A stretch of 64,000 bases of DNA, taken from positions 1 through 64,000 of the forward strand of contig CAKSDZ010000002.1 of the NCBI GenBank assembly GCA_934446365.1. Direction: 5' to 3'. The stretch is from an uncultured Eubacteriales bacterium. Lineage in GTDB: Bacteria; Bacillota; Clostridia; Oscillospirales; CAG-272. Positions 1 through 7,912 of this stretch are shown piece after piece. The notes beneath the pieces are model-generated. The model was not told the origin of the DNA. It ran no database searches and saw nothing but the letters and a program-made list of their open reading frames with translations. Position 1 is the first letter of the stretch; each line of letters opens with the position of its first letter. The translations under genes and the position numbers were made by a program.

Positions 1-2
1 AG

Positions 3-800
3 ATTTCCAACGCTATTACCCTCAATCGCTATGCTTATGCCAACGGCAACCCGGTATCGAATGTTGACCCGTTTGGGTTGACCTCGAGAGGAAGCGAGAT
101 AGAACTGCCTCCGCTCGTTTCCGTTCAATTTGAAAAATATTTAGATAAATATTACGCTGGCAAAACCACGTTTGAAGCATTGGTAAATAGCCAAACATTA
201 GAGGCATTTTACAATTACATGTATAATGGAATTAAAAATGCAGCACGTCCTAACAATATCGGCAAAGGCATCTGGGAAAAGCAAATAAAAGAAGAATTAC
301 AATGGGTAGAAAATTATCTTGGCAAATCATCAAATTTGTCCAAAGCAATAGACATATTAGGTTATGTGGGCATTGTAGTTGATGTAGGAAAAGGCATTTA
401 TGAAAATGTTCAAAACGATGCCAGTCAACAAAAAATTGTCTCCGATGCAATTGTTGATGCAGGTTTTAGTATAGGTGGTGGAGCTCTTGCATCGGCAGCA
501 GCCTCAGCCGCTGCTGGCGCAGTTGCCGGATTCGTTGCCCCTGGCATAGGAAATCTTATCGGTGCAGGCGTTGGGTTAATTGTCGGTGTAGCATTTTATT
601 TTGGTACAGAAGTAATTGAAATCAACGGTAAATCTTTAGTCGAATGGAGCAAAGAAGGAGTAGATTGGTTATTTGACCGATTTAAAGATGGAATTGATTG
701 GGTAGTCGATACGGCCAAGAAAGAATTTGACTTGATGCTTGAATATACCAGAGAAGGTCTTGATTGGGTAGCAGATACAATTTCGGATTTGTTTAATTAA
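3..800 (+). CDS. Rhs/YD-repeat protein C-terminus with glycine-zipper toxin-like tip (5' cut by window edge)
   Basis: The frame is open from the left edge, so only the 3' end of the gene is here. The first 26 codons are the RHS C-terminal core ending NVDPFGL (codon ends at 80), the usual boundary after which Rhs proteins vary. The AT-rich tip is 240 residues. Its middle is a Gly/Ala-rich hydrophobic zipper (about tip residues 130-175), followed by amphipathic repeats built on GVDW, GIDWVVDT and GLDWVADT. Tip residues around GIYENVQN and QKIVSDA recur in the tip at 1944-2771, so the two are homologous. A pore-forming or membrane-inserting toxin is inferred from the zipper and the membrane-protein partner immediately downstream. 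The first 76 bases match the core copy at 6894-6969 exactly. A TTG at 78 is an internal codon, not a start. Confidence 0.8.
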   Translation: MSNAITLNRYAYANGNPVSNVDPFGLTSRGSEIELPPLVSVQFEKYLDKYYAGKTTFEALVNSQTLEAFYNYMYNGIKNAARPNNIGKGIWEKQIKEELQWVENYLGKSSNLSKAIDILGYVGIVVDVGKGIYENVQNDASQQKIVSDAIVDAGFSIGGGALASAAASAAAGAVAGFVAPGIGNLIGAGVGLIVGVAFYFGTEVIEINGKSLVEWSKEGVDWLFDRFKDGIDWVVDTAKKEFDLMLEYTREGLDWVADTISDLFN

Positions 801-815
801 AGAGAGGAGATTGGT

Positions 816-1517
816 GTGAATATAGATAACATTACTGAATATATAAAATCCGGATTAGGAATTGCTCCTGAAAAGAAACAATTCAGAATGCTCGTGAGTG
901 CTCCTTTTATAATGATACTTACAATGGGACTTATTCCGGGTATTGTATTAGGCGGGTATCAGTTGATTCTTTCCATAATGATGATGATTACCGCTTTAAT
1001 TATGACAATTGCAGTATTTATACTGTCAAACCAAAAATTTACTGTGAAAAACCGATTGATCTTACAAATATTAATTTATTCTAACTGGATTTTGCAAATT
1101 TCGTTCTTAGAGCTTATGTATTTTTCAATTATGTTTCCATATAGCGTTTTTCTTTATTTGATTTATATTCCACCAATTCTCATCCCGTTGCTACTAGGAA
1201 TAAACGCAACAAAAAAAATCAAAAAAGATACTTTGTTTCCGTCTAAAAAAATATTACATAGCGGAGTTCGGGTCAGTCTGATAATGTCAGGCATTATAGG
1301 TATGAACTTTGCAGCAATTTTTAGAAATACAAGTCAAAAAACAGCGTATATCGTAGTATTAACTTGCTGTGCAATTATCACAAGTTTTCTGTCAATTGGT
1401 CTATTATCAATACAAAGATTATATTATTTATTGAAGCTTGAGAAATTGGAATTATTACCGGAAGAATTTAAATCAGAAAAAATTGTCAAAGAAAAAGAAA
1501 TCCCCAAGCTCAAATAA
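816..1517 (+). CDS. Multi-pass membrane protein, candidate immunity partner of the tip at 81-800
   Basis: A 233-residue protein starting at GTG, 15 bases after the tip stop, with AGAGGAGA at 802-809 as ribosome site. About six hydrophobic segments cover residues 26-200, and the C-terminal tail is Lys/Glu-rich and probably cytoplasmic. No enzyme motif is visible. Its position directly behind a toxin-like Rhs tip, tight spacing and closing terminator at 1524 are the usual arrangement of an immunity gene. The stretch with SLIMSGIIGM and the following helix resembles part of the partner at 2786-3643 (SLIPISGTIGM), matching the homology between their tips. The immunity role is inferred from context only. 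Confidence 0.7.
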   Translation: MNIDNITEYIKSGLGIAPEKKQFRMLVSAPFIMILTMGLIPGIVLGGYQLILSIMMMITALIMTIAVFILSNQKFTVKNRLILQILIYSNWILQISFLELMYFSIMFPYSVFLYLIYIPPILIPLLLGINATKKIKKDTLFPSKKILHSGVRVSLIMSGIIGMNFAAIFRNTSQKTAYIVVLTCCAIITSFLSIGLLSIQRLYYLLKLEKLELLPEEFKSEKIVKEKEIPKLK

Positions 1518-1523
1518 AAAACG

Positions 1524-1553
1524 GCCGCACCCCAAAAAGGTGCGGCTGTTTTA
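1524..1553 (+). terminator. Intrinsic terminator, cassette boundary copy 1
   Basis: Eight-base stem GCCGCACC/GGTGCGGC around a CCAAAAA loop, followed by TGTTTTA. The identical hairpin recurs at 3663 and 7878, always just after a partner gene and just before an RHS core fragment. Confidence 0.85.
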
Positions 1554-1556
1554 TGA

Positions 1557-1943
1557 AATCCTGTTGCAAAAAGCATCTATCTATGCTATACTTATGATAG
1601 TTTATCACAAGCTTTCAAAACCTACCACTTCGACTACCGCGGCAGCACGGTTGCAATCACGGACAGCACGGGAGCCGTCACCGATACGTTCCAGTATGAC
1701 ACTTATGGCAAGCAAACAGCGAGAACGGGTACAAGTGAAGTCATCTTCGGTTACAATGGCAGAGATGGGGTCATCACAGACAGCAATTCCCTGCTCTACA
1801 TGCGGGCAAGATACTATTCGCCGGAGCTTCGCAGGTTCATCAACGCGGATATCATCGCAGGCGAGATTTCCAACGCCATTACGCTGAATCGTTATGCTTA
1901 TGCCAATGGCAATCCCGTTTCCAATGTTGACCCGTTTGGGTTG
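1557..1943 (+). repeat. RHS C-terminal core, orphan copy 1, with leader
   Basis: After an in-frame TGA at 1554 the RHS frame is open without any ATG until 1800. The leader (about 1564-1617) joins a segment matching the long core near 6162-6197 to one matching the core from about 6645, so some 450 bases of core are missing at the joint. From 1617 to 1943 it encodes the conserved YHFDYRGS...RARYYSPELRRF...DPFGL block. Copies at 3698-4084, 6642-6973 and 7913-8118 are nearly identical at the base level, differing mainly at silent sites. Confidence 0.85.
1564..1592 (+). promoter_or_regulatory. Predicted sigma-A promoter in cassette leader, copy 1
   Basis: TTGCAA at 1564-1569, 17 bases, then TATACT at 1587-1592 with an extended -10 TGC immediately before it. 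The same element occurs at 3705, 6162 (inside the longer RHS gene) and 7920. It would transcribe the orphan tip and, more usefully, its partner gene. Confidence 0.6.
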
Positions 1944-2771
1944 AGTGTAGAAACCAGAGGAATTAGTTTGAACTGGGATATTGGTTTTACCGATGTCGCA
2001 GGTTGGATAAATGATGCCTTTGGCATTGGTCAAAGAATATTTAACTATTGTAAATATGGTTTCTCTGTATATAAAAAAGGAGCATATGCAATTGTTAAAG
2101 GTGCCCGTTCAATCACCGCCATCAATCAAGGAATCAAGGGCACTCGATATGCGTTTGCTAACGCAAGTAAATATGGAAATGTATTTCAATATATTGATCC
2201 TAAAATCGCAGTTAAAAATGCGTTAACTGGAAAAGGAAGCATATTGGGATATGCTATGGTTGCGTTAGATACCGGATTGGGTATTTATGAAAATATTCAA
2301 AACGGCACAAAACCACAAAAAATCGTATCAGATGCTGTTGTAGATACTGGACTTGGAATAGGCTCTATTGCCTTATCGGCAGCTGCAGGTGCAAAAATTG
2401 GTGCGTTAGCTGGCACGGTTTTTCCTGGCTGGGGTAATGTTATTGGAGCATTAGGCGGCGCTGTGGTAGGTGTAGGTGCATATGTACTTACGGATGTGAT
2501 CGAATTCAATGGGAAGTCTGGCTCTGAATGGATTAAAGAAGGTGCATCTGTCGTTGCAGATGGAGTTGTTGAAGCAGGTAAGTGGATTGCAGATACTGCA
2601 GTTGAAGCTTGGGAAGCAACTACGGATTTTATCGAAGATGCCGGTAATTGGATTGCTGACACAGCGGTCGACGCTTGGGAGGCAACCACAAATTTTGTAA
2701 AGGATACAGGTGAGGCAATATCCAATGGATTTAAAACAGTAGGGAATTTTTTGTCGGGTATATTTAGTTGA
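1800..2771 (+). CDS. Orphan Rhs C-terminal cassette with glycine-zipper toxin-like tip
   Basis: The coordinates start at the first in-frame ATG (in RARYYSPEL context), which has no ribosome site; the RHS frame itself is open from 1557. The product is therefore probably silent unless recombined onto a full RHS gene. The core ends with DPFGL at 1943. The 275-residue tip carries a Gly/Ala zipper (about residues 175-240 of this ORF) and then two near-perfect 22-residue tandem repeats sharing WIADTAV and AWEATT, predicted amphipathic helices. The block from GIYENIQN through KIVSDAVVDTG and DVIEFNGKS aligns with the tip at 81-800. Membrane-pore activity is inferred. The tip is AT-rich compared with the core, as expected for an exchangeable module. 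Confidence 0.75.
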   Translation: MRARYYSPELRRFINADIIAGEISNAITLNRYAYANGNPVSNVDPFGLSVETRGISLNWDIGFTDVAGWINDAFGIGQRIFNYCKYGFSVYKKGAYAIVKGARSITAINQGIKGTRYAFANASKYGNVFQYIDPKIAVKNALTGKGSILGYAMVALDTGLGIYENIQNGTKPQKIVSDAVVDTGLGIGSIALSAAAGAKIGALAGTVFPGWGNVIGALGGAVVGVGAYVLTDVIEFNGKSGSEWIKEGASVVADGVVEAGKWIADTAVEAWEATTDFIEDAGNWIADTAVDAWEATTNFVKDTGEAISNGFKTVGNFLSGIFS

Positions 2772-2785
2772 TAAAGGAGCATTTT

Positions 2786-3643
2786 ATGGAGGACAGGATA
2801 CGCAATTTTGTTTACAATAACGACCACAACTATACCTCGTATGGTAGTGTTAAATGTTTGATGATTTGCGTCTGCTGGTTCATTACATTAATTGCTGGCA
2901 CATATGCGATTATTGCAAAACTGTGGCTGTTTATGGCGATTTTTATAGTCATTAATTGTGCATTTTTGCTCCACCTCATTCTCCTGAAATTCTTTTTTAA
3001 AAACAACTATGCCTTGCGCTTTTTATCGGACGGAATTGTAAATATGCTTTTGTCAAGTCTATTTTTGACTTCTGCCTATACGATTCTATGTGCGACGGAT
3101 TGCGACACAGACTTCGTAAAATACGGAACTCTCATATCATATGTGATGTTTATAATTCTACATGTCGTTTTGATGCTTTGCCACTCGAAATTCGATAAAT
3201 ATCAACATACAAATCAATCACTTGAGACGAAAAGAACTTCATTATTCATCGGTTCATTGATACCTATATCAGGCACGATTGGGATGATTGTCGCAAGAAT
3301 AATCTTTGGTGCTTTTGATTTTAAGAATCAAGTAGCTGTATATGTTGTTTTTGTCGCGTTTACAATTGTTTCTTTGCTTTTTTCACTCGGATATGTGAAT
3401 TTTGTCAAATACTATTATTGTAAAAAATACAGAATCATTTGTGACGAAAACGGAGATACGATGTCATCTAATCTGGAGCCGAAAAAAAAGGATAAAAAGA
3501 AAAAAACAAGGAAACAAGTCCTAAAGGGAAAAGAAATGAATATTTTCTTTAAAATTCTTTTGATTTTGATCGGTATTTCTGTTTCGATATTTGCTATTCT
3601 TTTCATTATAGAATTCATAAAAGTTATCATAGAGAGCATATAA
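2786..3643 (+). CDS. Multi-pass membrane protein, candidate immunity partner of the tip at 1944-2771
   Basis: A 285-residue protein. The ATG at 2786 is preferred over the in-frame TTG at 2768 because AAAGGAG lies 5-6 bases upstream of it. Six or seven hydrophobic segments are spread along the chain, with a very Lys-rich loop near residues 235-255 before a final helix. It follows the tip stop by 14 bases and is closed by the repeated terminator at 3663. No catalytic motif is seen. Similarity to the protein at 816-1517 around the SLIPISGTIGM segment supports paired evolution of tips and partners. Immunity function is inferred from position. Confidence 0.7.
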   Translation: MEDRIRNFVYNNDHNYTSYGSVKCLMICVCWFITLIAGTYAIIAKLWLFMAIFIVINCAFLLHLILLKFFFKNNYALRFLSDGIVNMLLSSLFLTSAYTILCATDCDTDFVKYGTLISYVMFIILHVVLMLCHSKFDKYQHTNQSLETKRTSLFIGSLIPISGTIGMIVARIIFGAFDFKNQVAVYVVFVAFTIVSLLFSLGYVNFVKYYYCKKYRIICDENGDTMSSNLEPKKKDKKKKTRKQVLKGKEMNIFFKILLILIGISVSIFAILFIIEFIKVIIESI

Positions 3644-3662
3644 AACGTAAAAACGATAAGTC

Positions 3663-3695
3663 CAGCCGCACCCCAAAAAGGTGCGGCTGTTTTTT
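3663..3695 (+). terminator. Intrinsic terminator, cassette boundary copy 2
   Basis: CAGCCGCACC/GGTGCGGCTG stem with a CCAAAAA loop and a six-T tail; same hairpin as at 1524 and 7878. Confidence 0.87.
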
Positions 3696-3697
3696 GA

Positions 3698-4084
3698 AAT
3701 TCTGTTGCAAAAAGCATCTATCTATGCTATACTTATGATAGTTTATCACAAGCTTTCAAAACCTACCACTTCGATTATCGCGGCAGCACGGTTGCAATCA
3801 CGGACAGCACGGGAGCCGTCACCGATACGTTCCAGTATGACACTTATGGCAAGCAGACAGCGAGAACGGGTACCAGTGAAGTCATCTTCGGCTACAACGG
3901 CAGAGATGGTGTCATCACCGACAGCAATTCCCTGCTCTACATGCGGGCAAGATACTATTCGCCGGAACTGAGACGGTTCATCAATGCGGACATCATCGCA
4001 GGTGAGATTTCCAATGCCATTACGCTGAATCGATATGCTTATGCCAATGGCAACCCGGTATCAAATGTTGACCCGTTTGGGTTG
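3698..4084 (+). repeat. RHS C-terminal core, orphan copy 2, with leader
   Basis: Open frame after the TGA at 3695, same leader joint as copy 1, then the YHFDYRGS to DPFGL block. There is no start codon or ribosome site ahead of the block. Confidence 0.85.
3705..3733 (+). promoter_or_regulatory. Predicted sigma-A promoter in cassette leader, copy 2
   Basis: TTGCAA at 3705-3710, 17-base spacer, TGC then TATACT at 3728-3733; identical to copy 1. Confidence 0.6.
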
Positions 4085-4825
4085 ACCTCGAGAGGAGTAG
4101 CAGACACAGACATTTTCATAAACATACCACAAACAAGCGACAGAGTGCTCGCAGCAAATATGTTAGCAACAACCTTGGATCAAATTTTAAACTTCAGAAA
4201 TGTGTTTGCAGCTTCGAGTAAATTAAGCCTTGAAATTCCAATCGATAAAAACACAACGGTGTCCTATTCCACCGCAGTAAAAAGAGGGAGCGGCAATCTT
4301 GAAATTTCCAGTGTTATTTCAGATCAGCTTGATTTGTTGGCTTCTATGTCATTTTCCGCATCAGATTTGACTTTATCGGTAAGTAGTGATCATAGTATTG
4401 AAGTTGAATATTCCTGTAAAGTCGACCGGCATACTGCAATAATTGTTTCCTTGTCAGGCGTTGTGAATGTTTCTTTATCCGCAAGCTATAAGGTTATTAC
4501 CACCGATGCGTATAATAATTCGATATCGACAAGTGTAGGACTGACCTATAACAATAGCCAAAAACCGAATCAAGTTCCGGTAACAGTACCAGTACCGGAA
4601 GAAGAACTTTCTACGGAATCTAATTGGGACTGGCTTGAAAAAGTGGGATTAGGGTTGATAGCTGTCGGTGCAACGGCACTCGCTGGTGTCGCACTTGTTG
4701 AAACCGCCGCAACCGGAGGCATGGGAATATGGAACGATGCACCGGCGTTATCCGGAGCTGCTAAAGCTTGGGCTGATTTTATCGCATCTTTCTCAAGCAG
4801 TGCGCCAGCCTTGGTCCCGGGATGA
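3941..4825 (+). CDS. Orphan Rhs C-terminal cassette with beta-rich tip and C-terminal hydrophobic segment
   Basis: Coordinates run from the first in-frame ATG; the RHS frame is open from 3698 and the ATG lacks a ribosome site. After DPFGL (ends 4084) comes a 246-residue tip that does not resemble the two zipper tips. Its first two thirds alternate Ser/Thr and Val/Ile/Leu in a pattern expected for beta strands (for example LEISSVIS, DLTLSVSS). Then follow a Pro/Glu-rich linker with VPVTVPVPEEE and a Gly/Ala-rich hydrophobic stretch (GLGLIAVGATALAGVALVE) that could insert in a membrane. It shares the TSRG start with the tip at 81. I do not recognise the family. A toxin role is inferred from the architecture and the downstream partner. 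Confidence 0.7.
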   Translation: MRARYYSPELRRFINADIIAGEISNAITLNRYAYANGNPVSNVDPFGLTSRGVADTDIFINIPQTSDRVLAANMLATTLDQILNFRNVFAASSKLSLEIPIDKNTTVSYSTAVKRGSGNLEISSVISDQLDLLASMSFSASDLTLSVSSDHSIEVEYSCKVDRHTAIIVSLSGVVNVSLSASYKVITTDAYNNSISTSVGLTYNNSQKPNQVPVTVPVPEEELSTESNWDWLEKVGLGLIAVGATALAGVALVETAATGGMGIWNDAPALSGAAKAWADFIASFSSSAPALVPG

Positions 4826-4875
4826 AACAGCAGACAGCATGACCCCCGAATTTGAAATTATGATAGGAGCGCTAT

Positions 4876-5487
4876 ATGAAAAAATCATATAAAATATCAA
4901 TCATTATATGCTGTGCGGTCATATTCATAGGTGTAATATCAATCGGAGTCGTTTTGAAATTTTCAAAACAAGAAGCAAGGACAACATATGTTTTTTCTCC
5001 GAAAATGTCATTGGCATTTTTCGGACGAGAACCAACAGAATTTTTTAAAACCTATTATGACTATTATGACAACTGTGAAGATTTTCGAAATCACGCAACA
5101 ATTGATGAAAACGGGAACTTGGTTATTCGTTTAACCAGTGAACAAAAGGCTGCTTTATTTCAGTCCACCTACACCGATCTTGAAGCGCTAGACGCCGTAG
5201 AAGGAGTGGAAATTTCAGCGAATTACGATAGATTGACGATTACCGGCAATGAAGAAGAGGTATTAAATGTCATATGGAATGAATTTGAAGTTTATACTAT
5301 ATTTCACATGGCAAATTGTCAATTGATTGGCGGAACAGATCCGGAGAACATTTCTGTAACAGTTACGATTATAGACAAGGATACAGGTAATCCCATCTAT
5401 ACCGCCGTTTGGCCAGATGAAGACGTATGCTTCGGTCCGGAAACTTTAAAATTTCCAAAGACTAATTCAGAAGACAACACCGATTAA
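4876..5487 (+). CDS. Membrane-anchored protein, candidate immunity partner of the tip at 4085-4825
   Basis: A 203-residue protein with AGGAG at 4865-4869 before the ATG. Residues 8-30 form one hydrophobic segment without a lipobox Cys, so it is likely an N-terminally anchored extracytoplasmic protein. The rest is soluble, acidic and without a motif I recognise. Topology differs from the multi-pass partners of the zipper tips, which suggests that it neutralises a toxin with a different site or mode of action. It sits 50 bases after the tip and is followed by a terminator at 5537. Immunity is inferred from position. Confidence 0.65.
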   Translation: MKKSYKISIIICCAVIFIGVISIGVVLKFSKQEARTTYVFSPKMSLAFFGREPTEFFKTYYDYYDNCEDFRNHATIDENGNLVIRLTSEQKAALFQSTYTDLEALDAVEGVEISANYDRLTITGNEEEVLNVIWNEFEVYTIFHMANCQLIGGTDPENISVTVTIIDKDTGNPIYTAVWPDEDVCFGPETLKFPKTNSEDNTD

Positions 5488-5536
5488 AATATGATTGTTT
5501 TGTTATAACGCAGTATCATAAAATTTTCAACTTTTC

Positions 5537-5569
5537 CGACTGCTCCTTTTTGGGAGCAGTCGGTTTTTT
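5537..5569 (+). terminator. Intrinsic terminator after the third tip/partner pair
   Basis: Nine-base stem GACTGCTCC/GGAGCAGTC with a T-rich loop and a TTTTTT tail. It differs in sequence from the other cassette terminators. The RHS reading frame runs straight through it (open from 5522), showing that the following RHS gene was joined here without its own 5' end. Confidence 0.85.
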
Positions 5570-5620
5570 ATTTCCGAGAGCACCGCGTCGGGCGGGACGG
5601 TCTCCTACGGCTACAACGAA

Positions 5621-7486
5621 TTGAATGTGAAAAAGCAGCTGACCAATGCGAGGGGACAGCTCCGGAAGTATTTCTATGACGCGATGGGCAGAATCACGGG
5701 CTATGTCGGCGCAGAGGATTCCGTCGGCTACACCTATGACGCGGCCGGCAACGTCCTCACCGTCACAGATCGGAACGGCACGATAACGCGGGAATACGAC
5801 GCGCTGAACAGAATCACAAAATACACCGATACGTTCGGAAAGTCCATCCGGTATGAGTATGACGCCGTCGGCAATCTCGTCAAACTGATTTATCCCGACG
5901 ATACCGCGGTCCTCTACGCTTACGACGCCAACAACGCGCTCTCCACCGTCACCGACTGGGCGGGCAGAGTGACGGCCTACACCTATGATGCAAACGGCAA
6001 AGTGACCGGCGTCACAAAGCCGGACGGCAGTATCACCACCACGGTATACGACAACAGGCAGCGCATCACTTCTACGGTGGAAAAGACGTCTTCCGGCGCT
6101 GTCATTACCGGATTTGAGTATACATATGATGCACTTGGCAGGATTTTTGTGGAAAAACATCTTGCAAATGGGAAAAAACTATGCTATACTTATGATAACC
6201 TGTCAAGGGTGACAAAGCGGACGGTCAAAAACCTGAGCGACGTGACGCTCTCGGAGGAGACCTTCAGCTACGACGCTGCGGGCAATCTCATCGGCGGCAC
6301 GTCCGAAACCGGTTTCGTCTATGATACGAACAACCGGCTCATCTCGATAGACGGCGAGGCCGTGAGCTACGATGCGGACGGCAACATGCTTTCCATGACG
6401 CTGGACGGCGAGGAGAGGTCGCTTGCATACGATTCCGCAAACCGACTGTTAAAGGCGGGCGGCTGTGAATATACCTATAACGCGGAGGATATCCGAATCC
6501 GAAACCTCTGCGGCGAGGATGAAACGCTCTACACCTACGACACCAACACCAAGCTCAGCCGGCTGCTTGTCAAAACGACGAATGGCACGGTGACAAAGTA
6601 TGTATACGGCATGAGACTGATTGGTGAGGAGACAGGGGGCGCATTCAAGACCTACCACTTCGATTATCGCGGCAGTACCGTGGCGATCACGGACAGCACG
6701 GGAACCGTCACCGATACGTTCCAGTATGACACTTATGGCAAGCAGACAGCGAGAACGGGTACCAGTGAAGTCATCTTCGGCTACAACGGACGTGACGGTG
6801 TCATCACAGACAGCAATTCCCTGCTCTACATGCGGGCGAGATACTATTCGCCGGAGCTTCGCAGGTTCATCAACGCGGACATCATCGCAGGCGAGATTTC
6901 CAACGCTATTACCCTCAATCGCTATGCTTATGCCAACGGCAACCCGGTATCGAATGTTGACCCGTTTGGGCTCAGTGCGGAGAGAGAGGCAAATAGTAAA
7001 AACGAGGACAGTAAGCAAGAAATAATAGATGAATTTTTGAAAATTTACTATGACACTTACGGAAAAGAATATCAAAAAAATGATCTTTCCGAAGTTACTA
7101 TCGAGAAAATATTAACAACAGTACATGAATACGAGCCATTTTTAAATAATGCCGTTATTTCAGGTGTTGGTATATTGATTACAGCAATAGCACCGTACTT
7201 AGGTATTGCAACAATTCCGGCTACTATAGCAAGTTTTGGTTTTGGAGTTTCAGCCGGATCAGCCGTACCCGGATCCGGCGATTATCCAACATATGTGATT
7301 ACAAAAACTGGATATCATACGTACTCTGTCGAAGTTGCAAATTATCATGGATATAGGGTATATGAAAATAGAAATTTCAAATATACGATCACTGAAAAAT
7401 ATTACGTTATGAATGGTAAAATATCAAGAACAGAAACCTCATATACAGATGAATATCTTGCTTACCGATACAGAAATCATCCTTAA
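5621..7486 (+). CDS. RHS/YD-repeat protein, 5'-truncated, with variable C-terminal tip
   Basis: The frame is open from 5522 and has no convincing start. The TTG at 5621 is in the middle of a YD-type repeat and lacks a ribosome site, so the gene looks 5'-truncated; complete RHS proteins are usually far longer. Around 430 residues of repeats follow, with many YDAAGN, YDALNR and YEYDAVGN motifs, then the conserved YRGS to RARYYSPELRRF to DPFGL block ending at 6973. The 170-residue tip begins SAERE. It has a charged helical start, a hydrophobic segment (AVISGVGILITAIAPYLGIA) and a Tyr-rich beta-like end, and I do not recognise it. The partner gene starts 15 bases downstream. This copy contains the promoter-like sequence at 6162 that the orphan leaders also carry. 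Confidence 0.75.
   Translation: MNVKKQLTNARGQLRKYFYDAMGRITGYVGAEDSVGYTYDAAGNVLTVTDRNGTITREYDALNRITKYTDTFGKSIRYEYDAVGNLVKLIYPDDTAVLYAYDANNALSTVTDWAGRVTAYTYDANGKVTGVTKPDGSITTTVYDNRQRITSTVEKTSSGAVITGFEYTYDALGRIFVEKHLANGKKLCYTYDNLSRVTKRTVKNLSDVTLSEETFSYDAAGNLIGGTSETGFVYDTNNRLISIDGEAVSYDADGNMLSMTLDGEERSLAYDSANRLLKAGGCEYTYNAEDIRIRNLCGEDETLYTYDTNTKLSRLLVKTTNGTVTKYVYGMRLIGEETGGAFKTYHFDYRGSTVAITDSTGTVTDTFQYDTYGKQTARTGTSEVIFGYNGRDGVITDSNSLLYMRARYYSPELRRFINADIIAGEISNAITLNRYAYANGNPVSNVDPFGLSAEREANSKNEDSKQEIIDEFLKIYYDTYGKEYQKNDLSEVTIEKILTTVHEYEPFLNNAVISGVGILITAIAPYLGIATIPATIASFGFGVSAGSAVPGSGDYPTYVITKTGYHTYSVEVANYHGYRVYENRNFKYTITEKYYVMNGKISRTETSYTDEYLAYRYRNHP
6162..6190 (+). promoter_or_regulatory. Predicted intragenic promoter inside the RHS core
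   Basis: TTGCAA at 6162-6167, 17 bases, TGC then TATACT at 6185-6190, lying in codons for ANGKKLCYTYD. Orphan leaders preserve the -35, the spacing, the extended -10 and 13 bases downstream while the spacer differs. That would be consistent with selection for promoter function. Transcripts from here would cover the tip and its partner gene. Confidence 0.5.
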
Positions 7487-7501
7487 ATTTAGGAGGTACA
7501 T

Positions 7502-7858
7502 ATGAAAAAAAGCAAACCAAATTTTTTGGAATATATAAAAAAAGCAAATCCAAATGGTGCTTTTGAAATCAAACAGGTGTTTTATAATAATCACACGGGA
7601 CAAAAAATGAAAATGAATATAAAACACAAATCACTGTTTTATGTTATCAATGCTCTTGTTTATTTCTCTGTGTTTTTGGGATTAGTATTTGTTGGATTTA
7701 AAATCGGGAATTCACAAAACGACATGGGGTTGAAAATTTTATACTACATTGGTGATATTTTAGTGGCTGTTTTACTGGTATTGTTAATTGATGCTATCAA
7801 ATATGTATGTATAAATTTTGAATTTATAAAAGATGAAACTATAACCAAACAAGAGTGA
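7502..7858 (+). CDS. Small membrane protein, candidate immunity partner of the tip at 6974-7486
   Basis: A 118-residue protein with AGGAGGTA ending 3 bases before the ATG. Two hydrophobic segments (about residues 44-66 and 78-100) follow a basic N-terminal region of roughly 40 residues. No motif is recognised. Spacing to the tip is 15 bases and the gene is closed by the repeated cassette terminator at 7878. The immunity role is inferred from this position, as for the other three partners. Confidence 0.68.
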   Translation: MKKSKPNFLEYIKKANPNGAFEIKQVFYNNHTGQKMKMNIKHKSLFYVINALVYFSVFLGLVFVGFKIGNSQNDMGLKILYYIGDILVAVLLVLLIDAIKYVCINFEFIKDETITKQE

Positions 7859-7877
7859 ATTTGCTTTATACTGCTCG

Positions 7878-7909
7878 CAGCCGCACCCCAAAAAGGTGCG
7901 GCTGTTTTA
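7878..7909 (+). terminator. Intrinsic terminator, cassette boundary copy 3
   Basis: CAGCCGCACC/GGTGCGGCTG stem, CCAAAAA loop, TTTT tail; same hairpin as at 1524 and 3663. Confidence 0.86.
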
Positions 7910-7912
7910 TGA

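Noticed and set aside
1438..1887. Open frame across the terminator and leader of orphan copy 1 (similar ones at 3681 and 7896)
   Set aside because: Runs out of frame through the terminator and RHS core; the real RHS frame is another one.
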